This document shows, piece by piece, positions 5,181 to 12,981 of a DNA stretch of 13,058 nucleotides (the stretch's first letter is position 1; the number at the start of each line of letters is the position of its first letter). The position numbers and the translations under genes were made by a program. The notes beneath the pieces were generated by a model. The model searched no databases. It was not told the origin of the DNA and saw only the letters and a list, made by a program, of their open reading frames with translations. Source of the stretch: Methanosarcinaceae archaeon (GTDB lineage Archaea > Halobacteriota > Methanosarcinia > Methanosarcinales > Methanosarcinaceae); NCBI GenBank assembly GCA_028690255.1, contig JAQVBP010000038.1:8971-22028 (forward strand). Direction: 5' to 3'.

Positions 5181-8100
5181 ATGACTGAGGAAACCACCCT
5201 ATCTGAGGACCAGCCATCCTACAACCCGCTGAAGGTGAAAGAAATGAACGAGAACAACACCCAATCCGAGGCCGGCTTATCAGATAACCAGCCAGTACAG
5301 AAGACACTTGACGGGTTGTCTCTCTCCCTTCTTCCTAAAGTAAGAACCACTGACGGTTTTATTGTTAACTGGGACAGGAGCGTCATCGTAAATCAGCTTC
5401 TTAAAGAGACCAGACTCAGCGAGGTCTTCTACAACAAACCCGCCGCCACAAGAGAAGAAGCCCAGGAGATTGCAAAAGATGCTGAAAAACTCATCCGCGG
5501 GATGAACATTAACTTCCTCTCAGGCCCTTTAATCCGGGAAATCGTAAACACCATCCTTCTTGAAAAAGGCCATGTGGAGTGGCGAAACATTATGACGAGG
5601 GTTGGGACGTCCGTTTACGACGCCTATGAAATCGACACCGGATTCGGCTTTGGCGCAAAGGATAACGCAAACCAGCTCAACAACGCCGAAACCTCCCACA
5701 AGCGAAAAGCCGACAAGATGTCTAAGGAGCAGAACCTCCTCCTTATCCCCAAGGAACTCGCAGATCTCCACCTGAACGGGGATTTACATATCCATGATCT
5801 GGAATATATGGGCACAAGACCCTTCTGTATTGACGGAAGCATGGTTGTGCCGGTGCAGGAAGCCGGGGTTCCACGTATGCTCAGGCTCGACGAAGTTCCG
5901 ATTGAAGGTAATGAATATTTCCCGGAAAAACTCAATATCCAGACCCCTACCGGATACCGCCAAGTCCAGAAAATCACAAAAAGGCCGATAAATGGAGAAG
6001 AACTCCTGAAAATAAAAACAAGCAGTGGACGTTCTGTACTTGTGACAGGGGAACACCGAATTCCGGTCAATAAGGAAGGAATGAAAATAAAAAGGGCGGA
6101 TGAGATTGAAAAGGGAGAGTTGCTTTATCCTGCCATACCTGGAATCCAGTTAAGGGGGACACCAATAGAAACCGTGGATCTCATCGAAGAACTTCTTAAC
6201 AATGTACCTGCCGAATACCTCGAAAACGTGTACGTTAGAAAACTTGAAAACGTATTTAAAGAGGTTAGAGACTCCGGAAAAGCAGAGAGTTATGCTGAAA
6301 TTTCCCGAACCCTTGGATTTGAATATAACAAACAGTGGTACAGCAGGGGCATCATGCCTATCAAAACCTTTGCCCTGCTCTGTGCAGAGTACGGGATTAA
6401 ATCTTCGGAGTATGAAGAAATTACGATAGGCGTTACAGGCAGTGAACACGACCTGCCAGCCAGATTCGAGCTTTCCGAAGAAATCGCAACAATTTTAGGC
6501 TTCTTCGTCTCTGAAGGAAATTACAATGTCAATGATGAAAAAGGGACTTATAACCTCGCAATCACTGAAAACCATCAGTCTGCAACCATAGCACAATATG
6601 CGGAAACCTGCCTTAACTCCTTTGCGACAATCTATAAAGGGGGCGTACCCGAAACAACCGTTATACACGGTGTTGAAACCGAAAGGAAACGGGCACAACA
6701 GGTATACTTTGGTGGAAAACTGACCTGGCTCGTCTTCAGGTACCTGTTTAAAATCCCTGCGGGAGCAGAAAACAAGCGGCTTCCAACAGTGCTCTGGCAA
6801 TTCTCAGACGAAGCTCTCAGAGCATTTCTCTCAGCTCTTTTTACCGGAGACGGTTCGGTCTATTATCGGCCTGAAAAATCAGACTGTGTGGTAAACTACA
6901 CCACGACATCTTCTACTCTTCGGCAGGAACTTTCCATGCTCCTGATCTCTCTGGGAATGAAACCAGAGATCGTGGAACTCTATGAAAAGGAAGAGAGAAA
7001 AACCATATACCGTATCCAGTTAAATGGAAGAAGAAATATCGAAACGTTCTCTAAATGGGTCAGCTTCCTAGACGAGCGGCAGGAACATATAGACAATTTC
7101 CTGAAAAATGTTAAGGAAATAAAAGTCCCGCAAAAAGAAGAAGTAGTAACCGAGATCAAAACGGGAAAGGCTACAGGTAACTACGTTTATGATATCTTCC
7201 TGAAAGGAGATGGAAGCGAAGAGAGCCACACATTCTACACATCTGACGGCCTGCTTATTCATAACTGTCAGGACTGGGATCTCCGCTACTTCTTCTACTA
7301 CGGCCTCATGCCTGACGGAGTGGGTTCCCAATCGAGCGTGGCAAAGCCTGCCAAAAACGCCGAGGTGGCCTTCCTTCACGCGGTAAAAGCCATGGGCTCG
7401 GCCCAGACGAATTTCGCGGGGGGACAGGGCTTTTACAATTTCCTGACCTTCCTTGCCCCCTACCTTGAGGGCAAGACGGAAAAAGAGATCAGACAGCTCA
7501 TGCAGATGTTCGTCTACGAGATGATGCAGATGATGTGCGCCCGGGGCGGACAGACTGTTTTCTCCTCCGTGCAACTCTCCCCTGGCGTTCCGAAACTCTG
7601 GAAAGACAAGCCTATCGTGGCCATGGGCAAAGTCTGGAATGGAGAACAGGCCCCTCTTCGGACCTACGGGGAGTTTGAAAAAGAAGTCAGGCTCGGCTTC
7701 AAGGCCCTTATGGACGTGATGCTTGAAGGAGATGCCTGGGGCAAACCCTTCAGTTTCCCGAAACCCGAAATTTCCATTGAACCGGACTTCATGGAAGAAA
7801 ACGAGGAATTCAACAAAGCCCACCCTGACATCCCGACCTACAGGGAACTTTACAGGATGACTTTCGAGCTGGCCGCCAAATTCGGAACCCCCTACTTTGA
7901 CAACCAGCTTCCTGAATACAGGGGAGCAGGAGAGGGTATTTCGTGCTATCAGTGCCTTGCAGCCGATGAATTTGTCTCCTTTGCAGAACCTGACGGACAG
8001 GTCCGGATAAAACAGATTGGGGAAATCTTTGAGAAGGCAGCAAAGGCAGGAAAAGAAACCGATCCTCTGGGCGTTGAATTTGCAAAACTCAATGGAAAAA

Positions 8101-10418
8101 CTCCAAGTGTTAACTTTGACGAACTGGAAACTTCACTCAGGGATTTTAAAGGAGTCATGCGCCAGAAATACCAGGGCAAAATGCTGAATATTGTTCTGGA
8201 ATCCGGAAGAAGGATCAGGGTAACCCCTGCGCACCCCGTCTTCATGCTTGAAGAAGGAAAATTCGTGAAAAAATCCGCTAAAAGACTAAAAGAGGGAGAT
8301 TACCTGCCTGTCCTGAAAGAAACGGAGTTCTCCCTTCCGATAGTGAGTTCAATAGACATCAAAGAGGTGTTGACAGAAGCGGGATACGATGAAGAACTCG
8401 TGATCGAAGAAGGCATGGTCAACATCAAAAATGCCAAAAAGCCAGGACTCCCATCCCATATTCCGGTAACGGAAGAACTTATCCGTTTCCTGGGATACTA
8501 CCTTGCAGAAGGGTGCAGTGACCACAGTGGAAGAAGGTATTCAGTCAGGCTTTCCTTTGGAAAATCTGAGGAAGCCCTCATTGAAGATGCAAAAATGTGT
8601 CTTCTGGCTATGGGCTTTGATGTAAAACTTTCTGAAGAAAAAACAGCTACAAACGTGGTTGTCAACAGCAAACTCCTCTACCTGCTCCTCGAAGCTCTTG
8701 GCTGCGGGCATGAGGCACACAGCAAATCAGTACCTGACCTTCTCTTTAATGTTGAGACTTCATTCGTGGGAACATACATTTCCTGCTCGTTCAAAGGAGA
8801 CGGCAATGTAAATACTCAAAAAGGAAAGGTTGGAAAGTACCCTCACAACGCAAACGCTATCAGAATGCGTCTGGTTTCCAGAGAAGCAGTACAAAAATTA
8901 ATCTGGCTCGGACAGAGAATCGGGATACAGATGAACTACATGGCTCGTGAGGAAACGGTGAAGCACCCGCAGACAGGAGAGCCTTACAACCTGAAGACCT
9001 ATACCTGTTATGTCACCTCCCAGGACCAGATAAAGAATTTCTATAAACAGACAGGGTACGGAGAAAAAGCTCTTGTAGAGAATGAAAAGAGTGCATCTGG
9101 CTGCTTTACAAGAATTCCCATCGAGGAAACAGGGCTTGATCATTCGAAACTCAAGTATCCGGCCCAGTACAGGGGACAGGGACACAGGAGTGTAAATCAG
9201 GCCCACGTTCTTGACACATCAGAAGCCCCAATGGCCGATCTTTTGATCAATGGGAAGGTCCATGCTCTTGAGATAAAGAAAATAGAGGAAGAAGAGTACA
9301 ACGGCTTCGTATATGATCTCGTTGAAGTTTCAGAAACCCACAACTTCAGCAATGCCCTCGGGATCGTCACAGGAAACTGTTGTGCATACCAGTTTTCCGC
9401 AAATCCGACCGATGATGTGGATTTTACTGATAAACTCTATTTTAAAGACGGGAAACACTTTTCCATGGGTTCCTGGATGGTCATGTCTTTAAACTGCCCG
9501 AGGGCAGCCTACAAAGCGGATCATGACGATGAAAAGCTCTTCACCGAACTCAAGTCCCTCATGAAAAAGTGCATGGACATCTTCAGGATCAAGAGGGGAT
9601 GGATGAACAAGCTCATTGCGAAAAACAGGATTCCTTTCGCCTCCCAGCAACCAAAAGACCCGAGTACGGGCAAGAAGGGGGCCGTTGCGGTGGACTTTGA
9701 GAGCCTTGTTTATACCATAGGGGTTATCGGGATCAACGAGATGGTGCAGTACCACACAGGCTACCAGATGCACGAGTCTCCCGAGGCCTACAAGCTAGCT
9801 ATACGGGCCATGTTCGAGATGAAGATGTACGCCCAGAAACTTTCTCAGGATACCGGCATGGAAATTGCCCTTGCAAGGACGCCTGCCGAGACCACAGCCC
9901 AGCGTTTTGCAGTCTCCGACCTCCTGCACAGGGAGTATGCCGAAAAGGCTGAAGCAATCGTCCAGGGAGACATGGAAAGTGCAAAGAAGGATTTACGAAA
10001 AACCCATGACCTGCCCGTGTATTACACCAACGGAACCCATATCCCACCCGGGGCGGACATCTCCCTTGTTGACCGGATCAACTACGAGCACACCTTCTTC
10101 CCGATCGTGGACGGCGGAAACATCATGCACATATGGCTCGGGGAAGGAAAACCCGACCCTGACGGGCTGCAGGAACTGGCCATGCACATCGCAAAGAACA
10201 CCCAGACAGGTTACTTTGCCTTCACCAGGGACATGACGGTCTGCAAGGACGAAGGCTACGTGGCCCCGGGGCTTCTGGACAAATGCCCTAAATGCGGCTC
10301 GGAAAACGTGAATTACCTCTCAAGAATCACGGGCTACCTCCAGGACGTGGACGGCTGGAACCAGGGTAAAAAACAGGAACTGATGGACCGAAAACGCTAC
10401 AGCCAGAGAGGGCTATGA
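5181..10418 (+). CDS. nrdD: Anaerobic (class III) ribonucleoside-triphosphate reductase, NrdD, with two inteins
   Basis: NrdD reduces ribonucleoside triphosphates to deoxy forms using a glycyl radical installed by NrdG. The 1745-residue precursor consists of extein 1-215, intein 216-695, extein 696-924, intein 925-1399 and extein 1400-1745; the spliced enzyme is 790 residues, normal for the family. An ATP-cone regulatory domain covers about 51-150 (LPKVRTTDGFIVNWDRSVIV onward). HIHDLEYMGTRPF precedes the first junction and ISCYQ the second. The C-terminus carries RITGY with the radical glycine at Gly1718 (763 after splicing). The zinc site shows Cys1688, Cys1702 and Cys1705, but Glu1691 stands where the usual fourth Cys is expected. 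ATG 5181 has only a weak ribosome site; ATG 5244 (Met22), with GGTGA at 5234-5238, may be the true start. nrdG follows after 79 bp. Confidence 0.96.
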   Translation: MTEETTLSEDQPSYNPLKVKEMNENNTQSEAGLSDNQPVQKTLDGLSLSLLPKVRTTDGFIVNWDRSVIVNQLLKETRLSEVFYNKPAATREEAQEIAKDAEKLIRGMNINFLSGPLIREIVNTILLEKGHVEWRNIMTRVGTSVYDAYEIDTGFGFGAKDNANQLNNAETSHKRKADKMSKEQNLLLIPKELADLHLNGDLHIHDLEYMGTRPFCIDGSMVVPVQEAGVPRMLRLDEVPIEGNEYFPEKLNIQTPTGYRQVQKITKRPINGEELLKIKTSSGRSVLVTGEHRIPVNKEGMKIKRADEIEKGELLYPAIPGIQLRGTPIETVDLIEELLNNVPAEYLENVYVRKLENVFKEVRDSGKAESYAEISRTLGFEYNKQWYSRGIMPIKTFALLCAEYGIKSSEYEEITIGVTGSEHDLPARFELSEEIATILGFFVSEGNYNVNDEKGTYNLAITENHQSATIAQYAETCLNSFATIYKGGVPETTVIHGVETERKRAQQVYFGGKLTWLVFRYLFKIPAGAENKRLPTVLWQFSDEALRAFLSALFTGDGSVYYRPEKSDCVVNYTTTSSTLRQELSMLLISLGMKPEIVELYEKEERKTIYRIQLNGRRNIETFSKWVSFLDERQEHIDNFLKNVKEIKVPQKEEVVTEIKTGKATGNYVYDIFLKGDGSEESHTFYTSDGLLIHNCQDWDLRYFFYYGLMPDGVGSQSSVAKPAKNAEVAFLHAVKAMGSAQTNFAGGQGFYNFLTFLAPYLEGKTEKEIRQLMQMFVYEMMQMMCARGGQTVFSSVQLSPGVPKLWKDKPIVAMGKVWNGEQAPLRTYGEFEKEVRLGFKALMDVMLEGDAWGKPFSFPKPEISIEPDFMEENEEFNKAHPDIPTYRELYRMTFELAAKFGTPYFDNQLPEYRGAGEGISCYQCLAADEFVSFAEPDGQVRIKQIGEIFEKAAKAGKETDPLGVEFAKLNGKTPSVNFDELETSLRDFKGVMRQKYQGKMLNIVLESGRRIRVTPAHPVFMLEEGKFVKKSAKRLKEGDYLPVLKETEFSLPIVSSIDIKEVLTEAGYDEELVIEEGMVNIKNAKKPGLPSHIPVTEELIRFLGYYLAEGCSDHSGRRYSVRLSFGKSEEALIEDAKMCLLAMGFDVKLSEEKTATNVVVNSKLLYLLLEALGCGHEAHSKSVPDLLFNVETSFVGTYISCSFKGDGNVNTQKGKVGKYPHNANAIRMRLVSREAVQKLIWLGQRIGIQMNYMAREETVKHPQTGEPYNLKTYTCYVTSQDQIKNFYKQTGYGEKALVENEKSASGCFTRIPIEETGLDHSKLKYPAQYRGQGHRSVNQAHVLDTSEAPMADLLINGKVHALEIKKIEEEEYNGFVYDLVEVSETHNFSNALGIVTGNCCAYQFSANPTDDVDFTDKLYFKDGKHFSMGSWMVMSLNCPRAAYKADHDDEKLFTELKSLMKKCMDIFRIKRGWMNKLIAKNRIPFASQQPKDPSTGKKGAVAVDFESLVYTIGVIGINEMVQYHTGYQMHESPEAYKLAIRAMFEMKMYAQKLSQDTGMEIALARTPAETTAQRFAVSDLLHREYAEKAEAIVQGDMESAKKDLRKTHDLPVYYTNGTHIPPGADISLVDRINYEHTFFPIVDGGNIMHIWLGEGKPDPDGLQELAMHIAKNTQTGYFAFTRDMTVCKDEGYVAPGLLDKCPKCGSENVNYLSRITGYLQDVDGWNQGKKQELMDRKRYSQRGL
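5826..7265 (+). other. Intein 1 of NrdD (480 aa) with LAGLIDADG homing endonuclease
   Basis: This segment encodes precursor residues 216-695. It begins with the nucleophile Cys216 (CIDGSMVVP) and ends with LLIHN, so His694 and Asn695 are the standard terminal pair; Cys696 is the +1 residue. Splicing block B shows TGEH with His292. The endonuclease has both LAGLIDADG motifs: LGFFVSEGN with Glu445, and FLSALFTGDG with Asp557. Both acidic residues are present, so cleavage activity is plausible. Between block B and the endonuclease, residues about 360-415 look like an added helical DNA-binding (HTH-like) segment. Splicing joins RPF to CQDWDLRYFF. The DNA looks more AT-rich than the flanking extein code, consistent with mobile origin. 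Confidence 0.95.
7953..9377 (+). other. Intein 2 of NrdD (475 aa) with LAGLIDADG homing endonuclease
   Basis: This segment encodes precursor residues 925-1399. It starts with Cys925 (CLAADEFVSF), has block B TPAH with His1018, and ends in ETHNFSNALGIVTGN, with Asn1399 followed by +1 Cys1400. The residue before the terminal Asn is Gly, not the usual His. The endonuclease motifs are LGYYLAEGC with Glu1110 and SCSFKGDGN with Asp1207, both with acidic residues intact. Splicing joins ISCYQ to CCAYQFSAN. It shares the layout but little obvious residue identity with intein 1, so the two probably arrived separately. Confidence 0.94.
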
Positions 10419-10497
10419 AGAAGAAAATTTAAAAAGAATAAAACTAAAAAATGATTGAAAACAGAAAAACAGAATTTTTAAAGGAAAAAAGGGAAGC

Positions 10498-11268
10498 ATG
10501 AAAGTAAATTACGGGGGCACAGTCCCCATTTCCACCGTGGACTGGACAGGAAAAGCAGCAGTCACCATTTTTTTCAGGGGCTGCCCCCTGCGCTGCCCTT
10601 ATTGCCATAACCACCCCTACCTGGACGAACCAGATCTGGTTGAGCTTGATTTCGTAAAAAACGAGATTGAGAAGTCCCGGCCCTTTGTAAGCGCCGTTAT
10701 ATTTTCGGGAGGAGAACCCCTGATGCAGGCGGCAATCGTCCCTCTTGCGGAATTTGCAAAGGAGAAAGGGTTTTTTGTCGGGATTCACACAAACGGCTGT
10801 TACCCGGAAAGGGCCGCAGAACTTATCGAGCGGAACCTCGTGGACAGGTTCTTTGTTGACGTGAAGGCTCCCCTCGATGATCCTGTCCTCTACGGGAAAG
10901 TTGCAGGGTACGGGACATATGCAGCGGTCAAAAAGAGCCCTGAAGAAATCGTGGCAGCCGTTGCAAGAACGATCGCAAACGTGGACTCCGGGGGGACGGG
11001 CCTGGAACTCCGGACGACAGTTATCCGGGACTTTATAGGCAGCGAAGCTGAAATTTCCCGGATTGCGGCCTGGATTTCCGAAAACGTCAAAAACGCGGAT
11101 CCAGGCTATGTGATCCAGCAGGGTCTTCCGGAACACGGAATGCAGGAAAGCCTTCAAGCCCGCTCTTTTCTGGACAGGGAAGAAATGCTGGGCCTTGCAA
11201 GGGTGGCAAAGAATTTCCAGAAAAACGTGAGGATCAGGACAAGGGAGGAAGGGGAAGAAGGGGTATGA
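10498..11268 (+). CDS. nrdG: Anaerobic ribonucleotide reductase activating protein (radical SAM)
   Basis: NrdG is the radical S-adenosylmethionine enzyme that abstracts a hydrogen from the NrdD glycine to make the glycyl radical. The 256-residue protein has the cluster motif CPLRCPYC (Cys29, Cys33, Cys36; C-x3-C-x2-C) that holds a 4Fe-4S cluster, and the SAM-binding SGGEP segment. It is longer than bacterial NrdG (about 150-160 residues), as are many archaeal activases. Position directly after nrdD supports the assignment; from sequence alone it could also be called a generic glycyl-radical-enzyme activase. The start is ATG 10498, with a purine-rich AAAGGGAAG just before it. The C-terminus is charged (REEGEEGV). 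Confidence 0.92.
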   Translation: MKVNYGGTVPISTVDWTGKAAVTIFFRGCPLRCPYCHNHPYLDEPDLVELDFVKNEIEKSRPFVSAVIFSGGEPLMQAAIVPLAEFAKEKGFFVGIHTNGCYPERAAELIERNLVDRFFVDVKAPLDDPVLYGKVAGYGTYAAVKKSPEEIVAAVARTIANVDSGGTGLELRTTVIRDFIGSEAEISRIAAWISENVKNADPGYVIQQGLPEHGMQESLQARSFLDREEMLGLARVAKNFQKNVRIRTREEGEEGV

Positions 11269-11285
11269 TACACCTTCGTTTCAAA

Positions 11286-11296
11286 TTTATTTTTTT
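11286..11296 (+). terminator. Poly-T terminator after nrdG
   Basis: TTTATTTTTTT begins 18 bases after the nrdG stop. It is a T-rich tract suited to archaeal termination and would mark the end of the nrdH-nrdD-nrdG transcript. Confidence 0.5.
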
Positions 11297-11555
11297 GTCG
11301 TGAGGTCAGGTTCTCGAAATCATCAACTATTTCCGGGAGTCGGGCCAGATTCAAAAAAGTGAAGTCCTGGTCGAAGTGGGAAAGTGTAAATCTCAAACCC
11401 GGCCCGTGGCGTTGAAAGCCCGGCAGGTTTAAAAACATATAAATTATATTCGGTTGGCTTTGAAAATAAGTTTTTTGAGTTGTCCGGGCTGGTTTTTTGA
11501 ACTGGGCTTATTGTTTAAACGGGCCGGATGTTGTGGAAAGGAAGCCCAGGAATAG

Positions 11556-11573
11556 CTTCAAATTAATTTGAAG
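11556..11573. promoter_or_regulatory. Perfect 18-bp palindrome upstream of thiL
   Basis: CTTCAAATTAATTTGAAG is its own reverse complement and ends 12 bases before a TATA-like TTTATA (11585-11590). That position next to the BRE/TATA region suits an operator bound by a dimeric regulator. Confidence 0.5.
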
Positions 11574-11644
11574 TTTACAAAACTTTTATAGCCCTCTGGA
11601 CAATAAACCCTAACTTATTCCCGGGTCCAATATTCTGAATTTTT

Positions 11645-11667
11645 TATGTTACCTCAGAAGTGACATA
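11645..11667 (+). promoter_or_regulatory. Stem-loop in the possible thiL leader
   Basis: TATGTTAC (11645-11652) pairs with GTGACATA (11660-11667), eight pairs with one G·U, around a seven-base loop. It lies downstream of TTTATA at 11585, so it would be in the RNA only if that promoter is used. Confidence 0.35.
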
Positions 11668-11733
11668 AATTACATAAGGAATTGGTCGGATAAAAATATA
11701 GTTTATTTAAATCATAGTCCTCCTTTTATCCCC

Positions 11734-11740
11734 TTTTAAA
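11734..11740 (+). promoter_or_regulatory. Candidate proximal TATA box of thiL
   Basis: TTTTAAA is centred about 25 bases before the thiL ATG, which would make the transcript nearly leaderless. This would explain why no Shine-Dalgarno precedes the gene. TATA-like alternatives are at 11585 and about 11694-11702. Confidence 0.35.
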
Positions 11741-11761
11741 CAAAGCTTCAAGCTGTTTCCC

Positions 11762-12832
11762 ATGATAAAAAACAAAACCTCCACTTCCGAAAAGGTATCG
11801 TCAATAGGAGAAAGGGCCCTGATTTCCTGCCTCACTGAAATTTTCAAACCTGCCCCTTCAGGAAAGGAGGGACCTGCCTTTCAGGAAGTTATCGCAGGCG
11901 CCGGAAGCGACGACTGTGCCGTGCTTGACCTGGAGGGGGAGGAATGCCTGGTAGCTACCACGGACATGCTGCACAGGACAACGGACTTTCCTGAAGAGAT
12001 GACCCCCTGGCAGATGGGCTGGATGTCCGCTGCCGTGAACCTTAGCGATATAGCCGCCATGGGCGCCCGCCCAATCGGCCTTTTGATGGCAATAGGGATG
12101 CCTGCGACCACGGAAATCGCCTTTGTGGAAGCCCTTGCAAAAGGCATGAAAGCCTGTGCCGAGTTTTGCGAAACTTCGGTTATCGGGGGCGATATCGATA
12201 CCCACGACGAACTTACAATTACGGGAACAGCCCTCGGAAAAGCAAAGAAAACCAGGGTCCTCTCCAGAAGCGGGGCAAAGCCCGGCGACCTGGTCTGCGT
12301 AAGCGGCTACACGGGCTCTGCCGGGGCGGCCCTTGAAGCCCTTCTGGGAAAAATAGAGGCAAGCGAAAAGCTTTTGAAATCCCTTCTCGAACCCGTCCCC
12401 CGTACGAAAGAAGCCCAAAAACTCGCAGCCTCGGGGGCCGTCACCTCCATGATGGACACAAGTGACGGGCTTGCCATGTCCCTGCACGAGCTCGCGAAGG
12501 CCAGCAAGGTCGGTTTCAGGATAAAAGAAGAGGCCCTCCCGATCGAGGAAGAGGTCATAGCTTTTGCCGCCTCTCCCGACAAACTGCTCAACCTGGCCCT
12601 CTACACCGGAGGAGACTTCGAACTTCTCTTTACAGTAAGCCCCGAACACCTGACAAAAGTACAAGATATATGTAAGTTGAGCATCATAGGGAAAACAACA
12701 GCAAAAGAAGAAGGAATCCTGCTCGAACGGGCCGACGGCGGGACGGCCAGGATAGAGCAAAAAGGATACCAGCAATTAAAGGCTGAAGGGAATCGAAAAC
12801 TGAAAAAAATTCATAGTTATAAAATCCCATAA
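11762..12832 (+). CDS. thiL: Thiamine-monophosphate kinase
   Basis: ThiL (EC 2.7.4.16) phosphorylates thiamine monophosphate with ATP to give thiamine pyrophosphate, the last step of cofactor synthesis, in the cytosol. It belongs to the PurM/SelD-like ATPase superfamily. The 356-residue protein shows the family segments in order: GSDDCAVL (48-55), TTDM (66-69), MGWMSAAVNLSDIAAMGARP, VIGGDIDTHDELTITGTALG, the glycine-rich SGYTGSAGAALEALL, SMMDTSDGLAMSLHELAKAS and LALYTGGDFELLFT. Asp residues in GSDD, TTD, GGDID and DTSDG are the expected Mg-ATP ligands. The N-terminal 20 residues and the last 20 (basic) are not conserved features I recognise. ATG 11762 is the only good start; it lacks a Shine-Dalgarno, so it may be leaderless. 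Neighbours do not belong to thiamine biosynthesis. Confidence 0.93.
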   Translation: MIKNKTSTSEKVSSIGERALISCLTEIFKPAPSGKEGPAFQEVIAGAGSDDCAVLDLEGEECLVATTDMLHRTTDFPEEMTPWQMGWMSAAVNLSDIAAMGARPIGLLMAIGMPATTEIAFVEALAKGMKACAEFCETSVIGGDIDTHDELTITGTALGKAKKTRVLSRSGAKPGDLVCVSGYTGSAGAALEALLGKIEASEKLLKSLLEPVPRTKEAQKLAASGAVTSMMDTSDGLAMSLHELAKASKVGFRIKEEALPIEEEVIAFAASPDKLLNLALYTGGDFELLFTVSPEHLTKVQDICKLSIIGKTTAKEEGILLERADGGTARIEQKGYQQLKAEGNRKLKKIHSYKIP

Positions 12833-12907
12833 ATTCAAAACTCCGGATACGGATTTCAAAATAAATTAATGACGATTACCTGCAATTCACAAGAAAAATA
12901 AACAGCA

Positions 12908-12915
12908 TATATAAA
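12908..12915 (+). promoter_or_regulatory. TATA box of the downstream secreted-protein gene
   Basis: TATATAAA is a near-ideal archaeal TATA box. It predicts transcription from about 12935-12940 and a leader of roughly 45 bases before ATG 12982. Confidence 0.6.
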
Positions 12916-12981
12916 GAAAAGCAATATTAATAATATAAGACAGTTTTTTAAAAAATCACATAATATTTAGAAGGTTAGAAT

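Larger units (their letters stand above)
11269..11761. other. Intergenic region between nrdG and thiL
   Basis: This 493-bp region has no convincing gene. It contains a T-run after nrdG, a strong TATA-like ACATATAAAT near 11435-11444, an imperfect direct repeat (GTTTTTTGAGTTG at 11470, GTTTTTTGAACTG at 11492), an 18-bp palindrome (11556-11573), TTTATA at 11585-11590 and a hairpin at 11645-11667. An untranslated RNA or a long thiL leader is possible. I looked for TPP-riboswitch signatures and found none. Confidence 0.7.

Noticed and set aside
7068..7823. Open frame (251 codons) on the minus strand opposite nrdD
   Set aside because: It spans the intein/extein boundary antisense to a confirmed protein; its composition (many His and Phe) is typical of a shadow frame.
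5826..9377. Inteins as separate homing-endonuclease genes inserted in nrdD
   Set aside because: They are in frame with nrdD, have splice-junction residues at both ends and no own start or stop codons, so they are inteins, not free-standing genes.
10444..11157. Long open frame (237 codons) on the minus strand opposite nrdG
   Set aside because: It is antisense to a clear radical-SAM gene, resembles no family and follows the codon bias of the nrdG strand.
11600..11761. TPP riboswitch before thiL
   Set aside because: None of the conserved CUGAGA or ACCUGAUC-type segments of the THI element are present in order.
11858..12775. Long open frame (305 codons) on the minus strand opposite thiL
   Set aside because: It mirrors thiL codon bias, is rich in Cys/Gly/Phe and shows no recognisable domain.
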